NCBI GenBank assembly: GCA_965153455.1
Contig: OZ234502.1
Location: forward strand, 9,703,495 to 9,767,494
DNA from: Sphagnum compactum
Taxonomy: Eukaryota; Bryophyta; Sphagnopsida; Sphagnales
Direction: 5' to 3'
DNA: 64,000 nucleotides
Positions 11,563-23,100 of the stretch are shown here, piece by piece (the stretch's first letter is position 1; every line of letters starts with the position of its first letter). Position numbers and translations under genes: made by a program. The notes beneath the pieces are model-generated. The model saw only the letters and a program-made list of their open reading frames with translations, searched no databases and had not been told where the DNA came from.

Positions 11563-12534
11563 ATATATATCTGTGAGTGCTTTACTGATTGGAGTGGATG
11601 TAATGGATGATGAATGGCACAACCGATGAGCTCGGTAACAGAGAATTCTTATTCCCTGAGCAATATATTATCAGGAAATTATGACCAAATGGATCTAATC
11701 TCCCTATACCTTGTGGCAGAAGCTTGGAACATGCCTCACAATCATCTCTGAAACTATCAATCAAGCCCAACATGGGCAATATTAACCTCATTGTGAGAGA
11801 GTACCCAAAGTGCTTCAATCACCAAAAGAATCAAAACCAATAGAGTGATTGATGTCAGTCCCCTTCTAGATCATCTTAAATGGAGTACTTCACATTAGCA
11901 GATCATATCTCTCATACCCAAAAATCATATCTGCACACACACACACACACAAATCATGTTCCCTGCAAGTGCAGCAGTATGCAAATATTTTGTGTTGAAA
12001 TGTTAGGACCACCCCTGGACCCCGGGCTTCTGGCATGAATTTTCGAGCCTGTTCATTTTGAGGCCGGGTCCTCAACAAACAAACCATCAACATTGCTCCG
12101 AAGACCTTAGTTTAGTAATACAAAAGTACTGCTTGCTTCTTTTCTCTCTTTTTTTTCCCTTATCTGCCCTTGGCCCAATCCTTTTTTTTCTCAGAGAAGA
12201 TGGATGATGTCCAGACACATTTTGGTGCTGACTGAGTCCACAAAACTACGTAGTATCTACTACAGGCCCAAGGGTCTCCATATGTGCATAACAGGACACA
12301 AAGTCTATAATGGGCAGCACCAAAACCGGAAAAAAAGCAGCAGGCAGTAGTATGTTTGTACTGCCTTCAATAAGGACCCTTTGCTTGTTTAACGTCTTGC
12401 CATTGTTCTGTGTCTGTGGTTGACATAAGCATTTTGCAATACGGACATTAAAAGTCATGGGTGTCCTGTTGAGCAGGCCTGATGAACTTTGACAGGAACA
12501 TTTTGTCTCGTGAAATCCCAACTGGTATTGTTCT
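11563..12534. other. Intergenic DNA with an (AC)n microsatellite
   Basis: An AC dinucleotide run lies at about 11934-11950. The rest shows only short overlapping frames without domains. Confidence 0.55.
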
Positions 12535-12625
12535 TTTTTCAATTTTGCATTGTAGCCAAAATGGCCATCATCTATAAGATGATTTAATTTTTTTTTGGCT
12601 ATGTACAAAATATGAAAGTAAAAAC
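12535..12625 (+). repeat. Dispersed repeat family D, short fragment
   Basis: Contains gtagccaaaatggccatcatctataagatga, matching the head of the family D copy at 51365. Confidence 0.6.
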
Positions 12626-12939
12626 ATTTAAGCATCCTTCAATTGGAACCTAATACAAAATCTGGAAATTCTTAAATATTTCTCAATAATTGATCTTCTA
12701 ACTAAGATGATGCTATACCTAAGATGTTTTTTCATCCATTAGAAACATCTTATAGGGCTCTTTCAAATCCAAATGTCCTTGGGGACTAGCCTTGTGAAAT
12801 GGAAAACTTCCAAATTAGATTGACTACAAGCAATTTCTTTTGTTGCCAATTGGATAAGCTACGGTCCATTTGCCCATTTGCATTCTCTTTTGGTTTGAGG
12901 AGGAGGTTTGGCCACTCTCTCGCCTAAGTTTGGCTGGAC

Positions 12940-13130
12940 AATACCTTAGTATCTTGGCCAATTCGACACTAATTATATTATTTTCAGAAATGTTGAAATT
13001 TTCAAAAATTATTTCTTCCAAATCGAAAAATATTGTGAAGAAACATAGTGAGTATTTAAGAATATTCCATTTGTTGAACTGAATGTTTCAAAATTAATTA
13101 ATTATTCGATGTACATGTGTTGAAATGGCC
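12940..13130 (+). repeat. Dispersed repeat family F, copy 1
   Basis: Resembles 15300-15462: both hold attatattattttc, a gaaatatt/gagtattt..aatat.ccatttgt block, then attattc.a...acatgtgt and a closing gtccaag or gcccaag. Non-coding and diverged. Confidence 0.55.
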
Positions 13131-15299
13131 CAAGAACTATGGTATGGGACCAACATTGAAAGAATATGGACAAGTAGGCTATCATTTCCTCTCACCTCCT
13201 TGGTTGTTGGTTCCTTGACTCTTTTCAAACTTTAAAATGTCCTTAGGATTTGCAAGAAATATGTGAAACCCTACTCATAGGAACTTGGCATTGGAATGGA
13301 CATAGAGACTTGGCAACACAAGGATGTGCCAAAATGGTCATCAAATTTAGGGTTTGCTACATCATTGTACTGAACAAGAGAATAACTTTGGTCCTCATCT
13401 CTAGTAGATGTACACTTCTACAGCTGTCCTTGTAAAAAATGGTTACATGTTTGCAAGAGACATAATATGTCCAAAATGAAGCTAGGCTATATGTGTGAAC
13501 AATACCTATTCATTCACAACATTTCTGAATGGTAACTAAATTGTGGGTTGGGTACAAGGGAAAATTCTATGATCCAATCAGACTCATCATTGTCAACTGT
13601 GAAAGATGATGTGGAGAATGATAAGTTATATGCAGTGATACCTCAATGATACTTTTGATGGTGTTGAGTTGGGAGTAGCAAGCAATTCTGGTCTATATAT
13701 AAGTCATGTTGAGCAGCAATAGTTGCAACTTGCAAAGGCATGATAGCCATGGCATAATGTCACAACCAACAAACATTATCTGACATGAATTTATTTTTGC
13801 CCTATTCCAATTTCCAACCTTTATTTCAATGACAAGTGCCATCATGGAAACAAGTGACACATTTCATAGAATGAATATCATTCCATATTATGTAATAAAT
13901 ACACCCACCTTACTGCAAAGGGATGAGTGGCCTGATGCTTGCTTGCCAAACCAAAGCATTGAAAGGTATGTAGCTCTTATTCATCATGACTACTCATCAT
14001 CCTTGCTGAAGTTAGGTCAATCATCATGACTATTTGCTTGTTTAACTCAACTCAGAGTTGAAGTTGGTCTCTTGAACTCAATGCCATTTGGTGAACCAGT
14101 ACCTACACTGGTAGTATGGTAAGGCCCTCTTTGGATTAGGCTAACTTAGGTGATCACAGATTCTTCCCCAAGAGCAGGTTTCCACTACATATGTTTTCCA
14201 TAGTTGTGCTCAAAGTCACCTTTGCAACTCTATAGGTCAAGCATTGACCAAACCCAAAGTTGTGTGAGCTATGAGTTACTAGAATGTAACATCTGGCTTT
14301 TTAAGGGGATCATGTACTCCTTATTAAGTGTTAAGAAAAGTTCACTACATATTCCTAATGTTAATTACCCATAGATTTCCAGCCTAGCTATAGATCTCCA
14401 ATGGAAAGTGCTTGTCCATGCAACAAACGCTACAAGTGAATGTGATTTTTCTCACACAAAAGGCCATGGTTGAATGACACACATGTGAGATAAACTTTAT
14501 AGTTTCATCCATTACAATGTACAATATGTAATGTTTAAGGCACAAATGTAATATGTGACATAACTTAATGTCATGTGAAAATTCTAACTTGTCTAGGAAG
14601 CCTCACTCAAGGAGATGAAGGTAGCAATCTAGGTGTTGGTTTACCTTGGCCCTGAAACTCAAGTTGGCATAGCTCTAATACTCACTAGGATTTGCATTGT
14701 TTAAACTTGAAATGGAAAATTATCACACATAGGAAAGAAATCTTGAACTCCACCCTTCAATTGCAAGCATTCATCTCAAACATATGGCATAAGTTAGACA
14801 TACGATGAGGTAACAGACATGCTACAATGACTATGAAACCCTACCATGACTATCCTTGTACCTAGCCTGGTTAAATAGTAAATACTTATTGTTTGGAATT
14901 GCCAATAATTCTAAGAAATACATGCAAGCCATGACAAAAATCTGAAAGATATTCTCAAGCACACTAGTTTCATATTTAATAATAATGTCAAATGTGCTTT
15001 ATTGAACATGATTAGAACACTTTCTTATTTTTACTGCCAAATGTAAATTATTGAAAAAACATGATTAGGCACCTTGCTGCAGAACCAGGCTAGGTACTAC
15101 AGTAATGTTTATGAAATCTGTTACTTGTCAGAATGGGCCAACCATTCCTCCTATACAATCTGTTTTTCCAACACAATCTTGTCTTGTGTTGAAAACACTA
15201 GACTTCCAAAACTATGGTAGCACCAGTGATTGCTTTTGAGGGGGGCAAAAATTCACCATTTTTGCTATTAAAGACAAAAGTCTGGAGCAACATGTTCAA
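13131..15299. other. Intergenic DNA, no gene seen
   Basis: No open frame above 70 codons with coding character. No RNA gene or transposon terminus recognised. Confidence 0.55.
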
Positions 15300-15462
15300 G
15301 TACCTGGGCCAGTTGGACTCTTATTATATTATTTTCTGAAAAAAAATAAAAAAATCTGAAGGAAGGTAAATCTGATGAAATATTTAGGAATATACCATTT
15401 GTGAAAATGGAATCCTCAAATTAATAAATTATTCAACAAACATGTGTCAAAGTGTCCAAGGT
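15300..15462 (+). repeat. Dispersed repeat family F, copy 2
   Basis: Second copy of the element at 12940-13130. It is followed at about 15469-15487 by a short TA run. Confidence 0.55.
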
Positions 15463-15489
15463 ACTAGGGATATATATATATATATATCA

Positions 15490-15812
15490 AGGCGCGTGTC
15501 ACACTATGGCCTTTGCCATTTAACAAAAAGTATCTTAAGGCAAAAGAAGAATTATGGAAATTCAAATATTTCAGCATGCAAAAAAATAATCTTCAAAAAA
15601 AAACTCTAAAAGGAACCAAAATCCTTCAAGATATCATAACTCTATAACTAATCTCAAGTTTCAACACAAGCCAAAATATCATCTTTCGAAAATCCTTATA
15701 TAAAAATAGACCTATTATTGTTACCTAGGGGCCTATAAAAATCCCTTAAGCTACTATACTCTATAATGAATCTAAACACAATATCCTTCTTGCCTTGGTA
15801 GTAGGCAAGGCC
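15490..15812 (-). repeat. Dispersed repeat family A, full-length copy
   Basis: The most complete copy in the window. It runs, on the minus strand, from a ccttgcctactaccaaggcaagg end to a ggcaaaggccatagtgtgac end. The reverse complement matches 53700-53985 over its whole length and 118-250, 51613-51700 and 57830-57975 in part. Both termini carry a short CCTTGCC/GGCAAGG-type inverted repeat. No coding capacity. Confidence 0.8.
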
Positions 15813-16044
15813 AATCAATGTTACCCCTCAGGAGGCTCCTCTCATGGAGAAAAGTCCCAAAGAGCTAAAGGGGCAGAGTCAAAAGAATTCCTAATAGGTA
15901 AGCCATTTGTGGCAGGCACCCAACAAGCTCTAAGTAGTAAGCATGTGTTTGTCAGAGTTTTGGCATTTTTACATCAGGAACTGATTGCTGGCACCCTCTG
16001 CTCCTCATGTGGAACTTCTAAGGAACCGCCAAATAATTCTCACA

Positions 16045-16136
16045 AGATAGATGGATAGATAGATTGATTGATTGATTGATTGGTAAATTCATCGATGGAT
16101 TGATTGATGGATTGATTTCTAGATTGATTGGTTGAT
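16045..16136. repeat. (GATT)n / (GATG)n microsatellite
   Basis: Imperfect tetranucleotide repeat (gatagatggatagatagattgattgattg...). Confidence 0.9.
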
Positions 16137-16260
16137 ATCAGAATCCAGATTCAGGGATTTTGATGGGGTTCATTGAATACTTTCTGTGTGGGCTCATTTA
16201 CTTTTTTTATGACAAATTTGGAAGGAAGCAAGGGGACAACAAACCCTAGATGGAGATCTC

Positions 16261-16452
16261 ATGATGGTGATGATGATGATGATATAGGTGTGATATAAGA
16301 GGGGCAGGGCTCTTTAGGGGTAAACCCTAAAGAGACATCATGGTTCATGATGGAGCTCTGATGTCAGGTCTTTTGTCAGGCTACCCATTTATGTATTTGC
16401 TGCTCAAACAACAGTGTGTCTATCTGCCCTTTATTATTATTATTATTATTAT
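16261..16452. repeat. (GAT)n and (ATT)n microsatellites
   Basis: A GAT run at about 16262-16283 and an ATT run at about 16431-16452, separated by single-copy sequence. Confidence 0.9.
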
Positions 16453-16984
16453 CATGGGCCATGGCTTCTGTTATACCCTAATTTTTTCTAAACCCCTTTT
16501 CTGATGAAAAAGGCTGGAGTCTGCCATGGCTGATGAGAGTTTGTGGGGCTAATAAGGGGCTTTCCTTCCTTTTTTTTAATGATTTATTGGTTATTTTCAA
16601 TTTTTTCTGTATTTAAATTTGAAATTAATTTTATAACCAATTCCAGGTTAACACTATTCCTACATGGACCCCGGAACCTGAACCAGATCAATCAGGTTTC
16701 ATTTATTAAAGAAAACTGGTTCCAATTCCAACCCATGGTTTAGAGTTTAGGGTACAAGTCACCTTCTTCCTTCTTCCTGCTCTTTGTTTGTTGTTGGTGT
16801 TAGAGTTCTTTGCCCCTATCTTTACTATCTCAAAAACAAAACACACATTGTTCAAATCTTCTTCGTGGTCTTCATTGTGGATTGTCTTCATGGTCTCCAT
16901 TCTTCATTGTGGTGGCACATGGGTTGTGTTGGTCTATGTCTTCTTGACAACTAAGTCTTTGCTCCCTTTCTCCATTTTTCCTTT

Positions 16985-17310
16985 TCCAATTGTGTGCATC
17001 AATGTCCTTGTCTTGGTTTGATGTCTAATCCTAGTCATGTTCTTCATGCCCTCTTTTTGATGTGGGTGCTCATTATCGTCACCATCCTCACAGTTGTCCT
17101 AATCTTGGTTGTGTTATTCTTGCCATTTTTTTCCTACCAACACTCATCGCCATTGTCATCGTTGTTCCATCTTGTCTTGATCCTAGTTGTGTTCTTCTCA
17201 CCTTTTTTTCTTGTTGACACTCATTGCCATTGCCATTCTCATCATCATCCTCATCATGGTCTTGTTCTGCTTGCTCTCTTCTTCTTGTTGGTGCTCATCA
17301 CCATTGTAAT
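16985..17310 (+). repeat. Imperfect tandem repeat of about 100 bp
   Basis: Units built on tgctcatcaccattgtcatc...cttgatcctagttgtgttcttc recur about three times. The hydrophobic open frame across it (16994-17350) is a by-product of this C/T-rich repeat rather than a gene. Confidence 0.6.
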
Positions 17311-17350
17311 CGGCATAAATGATTTTATTTTTAAAAAATTGATCCGCTAG

Positions 17351-18299
17351 AAACTAGTAGTGTAATTTGTAGTTTAGAATTTAGAAGTAGGCTAATTTGT
17401 ATTAATTTGACCTTGTCTAAGCTTTGTAATAATCTGATTTTTTGGAAATAAAAATATGGCTTGTTTGCATTACTTCTAGTGAGGTTTGGGATTTTGAAAT
17501 TTAATCAACAGCTTACCCATAACCTATCTTAGAATTAGGGATTGATCAAATTTAAAAATAGAAAAGAACCAGAATTAGAATTGCCCTTAAATTGGAACTG
17601 ACCCCATGAGATTCTTCAAAACCGAAACCAAAGGTTCTTCCTAAAACCTAAGAACTATGTAACAAGAGTAAATATTGTTAGAATGAAAGTGGATCAATCC
17701 AATTTCTAATTTCTATTGGAGAATAAGGTTGTAATTTAAAGTTGAAAAAGGCTTTAAAAATGTTCAATAACTAGCTTGAGTTGCTTGGTTACAAGAAATA
17801 ATATTGCCACCTCCATAGCTTGATTGTTTTCAATAACTCCAAAATGCACAACACACGCAATTCCATTGGTGTGTGTTTGTGTGTCTATGTGTTTAGCATG
17901 GCTACCAATGGTGTAGATGGTGGTAAAATGTGATTCAACACAACATTGTCATTCCAATCTACAAGTAGACGATGTGGTTTTCTAGGGTTTAGTTTCATAG
18001 CAACCAAGCGTCCTTAAATGAAACCAATTGCCATACATTCAAGGACAATATGATAACAACCGACGTTACTCACTTGCAAACTATATATACAACCTCTTAT
18101 GTTTCTCATAAAGTATTCATAAACATTTTCTAGTTTATTTGAAGGGTACCTTTATATACACAAACATCCCTCCATATTGATGATAATGATGGATCTCACA
18201 TTATCTTCTTAAGAGTTGAAGGGAAAATTCCAAAATGCAAGGCCAAACTCAACTACCACTTCATTCTAGACCCCATATTTTGGGACTGCCCCCACCTTA
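17351..18299. other. Intergenic DNA, no gene seen
   Basis: Contains phrases such as aaagaaccagaattagaa that suggest an eroded dispersed repeat. No supported gene or element boundary. Confidence 0.5.
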
Positions 18300-18324
18300 A
18301 ACCTTTCCACTACACATTACACTT

Positions 18325-18495
18325 ATTGGTCATTTGGTGGTGGTCAAAGGAGTCTCCGAAAACAAACCACCCACACCTTTCTCTATTCTTATTATTCACA
18401 AAAACAAAATTTGTCAAAGTATCCCACCTCGTATGCTTCTGATAAGATGTATTGATCATTTGATGGTGATCAAAGGAGTCTTCAAAAACTCCTTT
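18325..18495 (+). repeat. Direct duplication, units about 130 bp apart
   Basis: The phrase tggtcatttggtggtggtca with aaggagtctccgaaaac recurs as tgatcatttgatggtgatca with aaggagtcttcaaaaac. The overlapping open frames on the two strands follow from this repeat. Confidence 0.75.
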
Positions 18496-19029
18496 GATCG
18501 CGGGCATCTCTCTCTAATATTATTGTTTGCAAAGCACAATTTGTCACTTAGATCAAACGGATGCCATCAATGCCATCAAGTGCATAGTGCATACCACTTC
18601 CTTCTCCATGTAAGTATTGGTTTCCATGTAGTCTTTTCTGTCTCTTTTTAGTCCCCTTACAACTCACAGTCTTCTTTGTCTACCTGACCTAACCATAGTT
18701 GTTCAAATTCCACATCCCCATTTTGTAATTCCACATCCCCATGTTAATTGTGCAAATCATGAAAACCCATTATGTTATGGAATGTGCCAATGTACATGCC
18801 ATTGTGCCATTTGGCCTTGTGTTACCTGGGCTTGCCCAAATTCCTCAGAGACATCTTACTGGGCACACTTACCTTACTCAGCACATTCCACAATACATAA
18901 TGATTTCTGTGTGGCCTTTTCTGCCTCTTTTTAGTCCCCTTACAAGGCTGAATAGAGGGGTCACAAAGGGTTTACTAGACCCAATGTTGACAAGGCCATT
19001 CTACAAAGTCCACATACCCATTATTCAGG

Positions 19030-19172
19030 TCCACATGACCACTCTGCAAATCCAAAGGAAAAGCATTACCTAATGGAGCTTGCTAAGTACAGGGCCACAG
19101 GCCATGACCACTCTCTGCAAACCTACATGAAAAGCATCACCTAATGGAGCTTATAGAGCACAGGGCCACAGG
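19030..19172 (+). repeat. Tandem duplication of about 70 bp
   Basis: Two units share atgaccactctgcaaa, aaaagcat.acctaatggagctt and acagggccacaggccat. Confidence 0.85.
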
Positions 19173-19232
19173 CCATTTGTGCCCAGTGAGCTACCTTGGC
19201 CCAAAATTTTGGTAGACCTGCACAGGCACCTT

Positions 19233-19612
19233 AGAGCAGCTCTAGCGGTGCTCAAGATGTGAGACCCTGCAAAATATTTCTCATATTCAAGTTTAGTTAT
19301 TTACTTTTTCCCAACCTTGGTGAAACCTAAAACTGCAAATAGGTGGGAGATTACTAATAGCAACCCACCTGGACCAATCCTCATGATTAGCGAATCAGAA
19401 ACAGGGAGTAGGCCGTCAGATCATATTTATTACACTCTTATCTGCCAAGTGTTAGGCTTTGCTTAATGTGCCCTTCACCAGCCACAACAAACTCTGCCAA
19501 ACACCCAAGGGCAAAACCATTTTGCTGACCGAAACCACCACCAAATTGTGACTTTTCTTCCTCTAATTTTAATTTCTAGGGTCACATACTAATCACCACT
19601 GGAGCTACCCTT
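19233..19612 (+). mobile_element. MITE family B, copy 1
   Basis: A 380-bp non-coding element with inverted ends: left gcggtgctcaagatgtgaga, right (reverse complement) tggtgattagtatgtgaccc. It matches 22484-22860 over its length, with landmarks tttctcatattcaagtttag, ctgcaaataggtgggag, ccacctggaccaat, gtcagatcatatt and ccattttgctga. This is the size and form of a miniature inverted-repeat transposable element. The target duplication was not resolved, so the superfamily is open. Confidence 0.75.
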
Positions 19613-19615
19613 AGC

Positions 19616-22483
19616 AGGCACAATGGCCTGTACCTGGCACACTCCATAACACAAATTGGTAGGCAAAACAACAGTCCAGAGCTGAGAGCAAGATAGCAAG
19701 ATTGTTGAGGGAAATCACAAACTTGTGATCATCCACTCTGGCAAAGAACTCTTGTCGTTATTGAGAATTGTGTTGGTTGAGAATTGTGGGTGGAAAGGGA
19801 CAAGAAGTTGAGGGACTCAGGAAGCCATGGAGTCCTTATTAGACCAGCCATGATGGAAAGAGGAGGAGGTTATGGTCAATTCTTTGCACACATTGAAGCT
19901 GAAAATAGTGTCTGTCTGGTCTAAAAGCGGGTGGTCCGTGTATGTGTGACTTTGCCATTAGAACATACCTAGTGGTCCCACCCTTGGGTGTTTTTTCTTC
20001 TCCACTAGTTCCTATGCATGCCCTTTTCCAATACACAATCTCCACATCCTTGGACTATTTGATCGTAGCACCAGTGGGGACTACACCCAAATTTGCTTGC
20101 TGCAGCATCTGGTCGACCCTGGCAGATCCGCTTTTAATGCTTTCTAAGTGCAACTACAACAAGCTCATTGCCCAATGCCCGAAGTCTCTCATCTCTTTGT
20201 AAGCTGAACTCAGCTTTGACAAAACTTTCTCTAAGTATTCAACACTGGACCCCAATCATGATTACTGTAGTAGCCTAGCAGGTTCAGCACTTTGATGTTG
20301 AATGCTTTCTCTTAAGATTCCCACATATAACCATTAAGAAATTATTAAAGTGCACTTTGTACTTGTTATGTACACCTTGAAAATTTTCTCAAAAGTTCTG
20401 AATTATTTTATTTCTCATAATTACTTAGTGTTGAACCTGCTAGGTTACCATGGTATTGCATCAAGCAATTCATTCCTCACCCCTCGTGTTCAAGCAAATT
20501 CTCCAGCTTGGGGGAAGAGCTTCTCCCACCCTTTTGATTGTAAGTTACAAGACTCAAGTGTCATGTAGAGGCCCAATTGAGTTTCACCCCAAATGGCTCC
20601 TTTACTTCATCCAAAATGTACTGAACAGGCTATTTTACTGCTGGGAGTGGGGATGCTGGACAATCTCCTTTCAGTTCTACATCCCAAAAGGAAAATGGAT
20701 TAGGTGGTGGGTAACTTGGCTAGGGTTTCGGGTGTAGGGCTAAAGTCTGCTTGTGATTACAAGAACATTTATCATGCTTGCAGGTGAAATCTGCCCCCTT
20801 GCCATTTTAAATAGACTTCCTCTTCTCCTGATGTCTCAGGAGTCTGAATTTTTTATATGCTTACATAAATATTCATCGTCACTAGTAGTCACTCATCCAG
20901 AGGCAATGACAAATCCAAGATTAGACTCTGGCACCAATAATGAAGCAACTCAGGTGGGCTGATTGTCTTCTACTACGGACTGCAGATTGCATCATTTTAT
21001 GCAGAGGGTGGGACCCCAAATGGAGAAATCAAGATCTTCTTCTTCCTTCTTCTTCCCATAAATCAAACAAGCAGTTGGCTAACCCTTTGTTAGAGCAGAT
21101 CCACACACACTCAGTATGCAGGCCTTTAGGCCTATCTATCACATCCAAAATAGTGCGCAAATTATTTCCTCACCCGACCCATGAACATTAATCACTACAC
21201 AGTGTACAAAGTACATGTTGGGTAACTCTCCATGAGGAGGGAGTTCTCAAAATAACTGAGTCACGGCAGTAGTCAAGGGCGGTAAATTCAAGGGACTCTC
21301 CGCTCTAATGGAGAGTCACTCTACATAAAGCACGCTTTATAAAACCAATGGATGACAACTTGTGATGAGCGCAATGATACCGTGAAATCCTTGATGAGAA
21401 TGCAAAATGCCCAAGGGTATATCAAATTGCCCCAACAATTTACCAAAAATTATGCTTTAATAACACCCGTTGCCCATAGTGGTAAAAAGCCAGGTCAGTG
21501 CTTTACGATTAGTTGAATGCCACCCCATTGTGACTGGTCAATTGAAGTCATTTACATTTCTTTACTAGTGCTTTTGGGGAACATGAGAAAGTAACTCCAT
21601 CTATAGCAATAAAAATAACATGTACATTAAAATTTGGATGAAGTATAGCAATCCAATAGGGTGACATCCACTTTGGGCCTGTGAAAATGCCTAGGAGTCA
21701 ATCGAGTTATCTGTAAAGTATGACAAACTGGGGCCGAGTTCTGACAAAACTTGAGACAAAATGAAAAGTCAGGATGAAAACAGTAAACCAGGAAAAGAAA
21801 TAGGAGATCAAACTAATTTTCTAAGCTAAATTGGCTCTCAGGGGAGTTTCACCCCACCCCACCCCAGTTTTGGAGTTGCCTTTACCTGTGCTCATATGCT
21901 TCATTCAATCAAAGCATTGTCAGAATGAGATCATGCAAATCTTCTGAACTTATAACCAGTTTCAGGAACCGGTCCCGAATTTTGCTTAATTTATAGCTTA
22001 CACTCAAATTGGGAATGAAACAGGGATTAGGGGGGTCAAACTAGTGCCCAAAAGACAGGGTGACTTCATGGATAACTCTAATGCCTTCAAATGTGATGTG
22101 GCTGCTTTGCCCCCTAATATTAGTCTTCCAAGAGGGCCTGTAACAAGAACTCAATGTTTTGGATCAGCCAACAATAATGATTGGCCCAGATATTGATATT
22201 TAAATAGTTTTTTCACTTGTATTGTCCACATTTTCACACTTTTGGGTGAGGATTTTATATTTTATATTATCAACTTTTTCTTCATGCTAAACATTAAATA
22301 TCCCCTAACAAGCTTTGTCTGGTGCATTTTTTTTGGGGCTTGTCTTTTTGTGGCCTGCATGGTTACTGGCTTGTCCATGACTTGCAACAAAGTCGTCTTT
22401 ATCTGTTTTGGAGCTGTTTGGGATTTACTTGTGGGTTGAGGATCAACAAACAGCTTATTGAGTGATGACTCTGCCCCTTATTT
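19616..22483. other. Intergenic DNA, no gene seen
   Basis: Several frames of 70-95 codons on the plus strand (for example 20450-20737) overlap in different phases and show no domain. I could not connect them by splicing. Short CCACCCC-rich and GAGTCTCT motifs occur without a recognisable element. Confidence 0.5.
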
Positions 22484-22860
22484 GAGCGTCTAGAGTGAGC
22501 AGAGTGATGCTCAGTATTTGACCTTGCAAAAATATTTCTTATATCCAAGTTTAGCTATTCACTTTTTCTCAACCTCACCAATCGAACTAAAATGGGGACT
22601 GCAAATAGGTGGGAGGCCACTAACTGCAAGCCACCTGGACCAATTGTTATCGTCGACCAATCAGAAACAGAGAGCACTAGTCAGATCATATTAAGTACAC
22701 TCTTCTCTGGCAGTTGCTAGTCTTTGTTGTACCTTTTACCAGCCTCGGTGAAACAAAACTGGGCCAAAACCATTTTGCTGAGCCAAACCAGCATGTTTTG
22801 CTTTCTTCATCCAACTTTTAACTTACCAAGGTCAAATACTGAGCACCAGTGGAGTTGCTC
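22484..22860 (+). mobile_element. MITE family B, copy 2
   Basis: Direct-orientation second copy. Its ends are best preserved: the left has gatgctcagtatttgacctt, and the reverse complement of the right has ggtgctcagtatttgacctt, a nearly perfect 20-bp inverted repeat. Non-coding, about 377 bp. Confidence 0.85.
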
Positions 22861-22869
22861 TTATGGCCA

Positions 22870-23100
22870 ACTAGAAACTACTTTACCCTGAGGTCAGTTT
22901 CGTCATTAAATAATCCTCAAAATAGTGAGATGAAATTTTGTGAAAATGTGAAGTTGACATGTTGAAGAAAATCATCAAAATTATCATAGGCTGCTACATT
23001 CTGAATAATTTCACTACTCTTGTATCACAATATATAATTTCCAATTTTAAAAACGAATTTATTTTTTGAAAACATAATTAATTATTTGTTTTGTCATTGT
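22870..23100 (+). repeat. Dispersed repeat family G, copy 1
   Basis: Matches the reverse complement of 55800-56045. Shared landmarks are ctttaccct, gtttc.tcattaaataatcct, gatgaaattttgtgaaaat, gaagttgacatgttga and ctgaataatttcactact. It directly follows the MITE B copy. Confidence 0.75.

Noticed and set aside
16994-17350. 118-codon hydrophobic frame resembling a multi-pass membrane protein
   Set aside because: The hydrophobicity follows from C/T-rich imperfect 100-bp repeats; no conserved motif and no flanking coding evidence.
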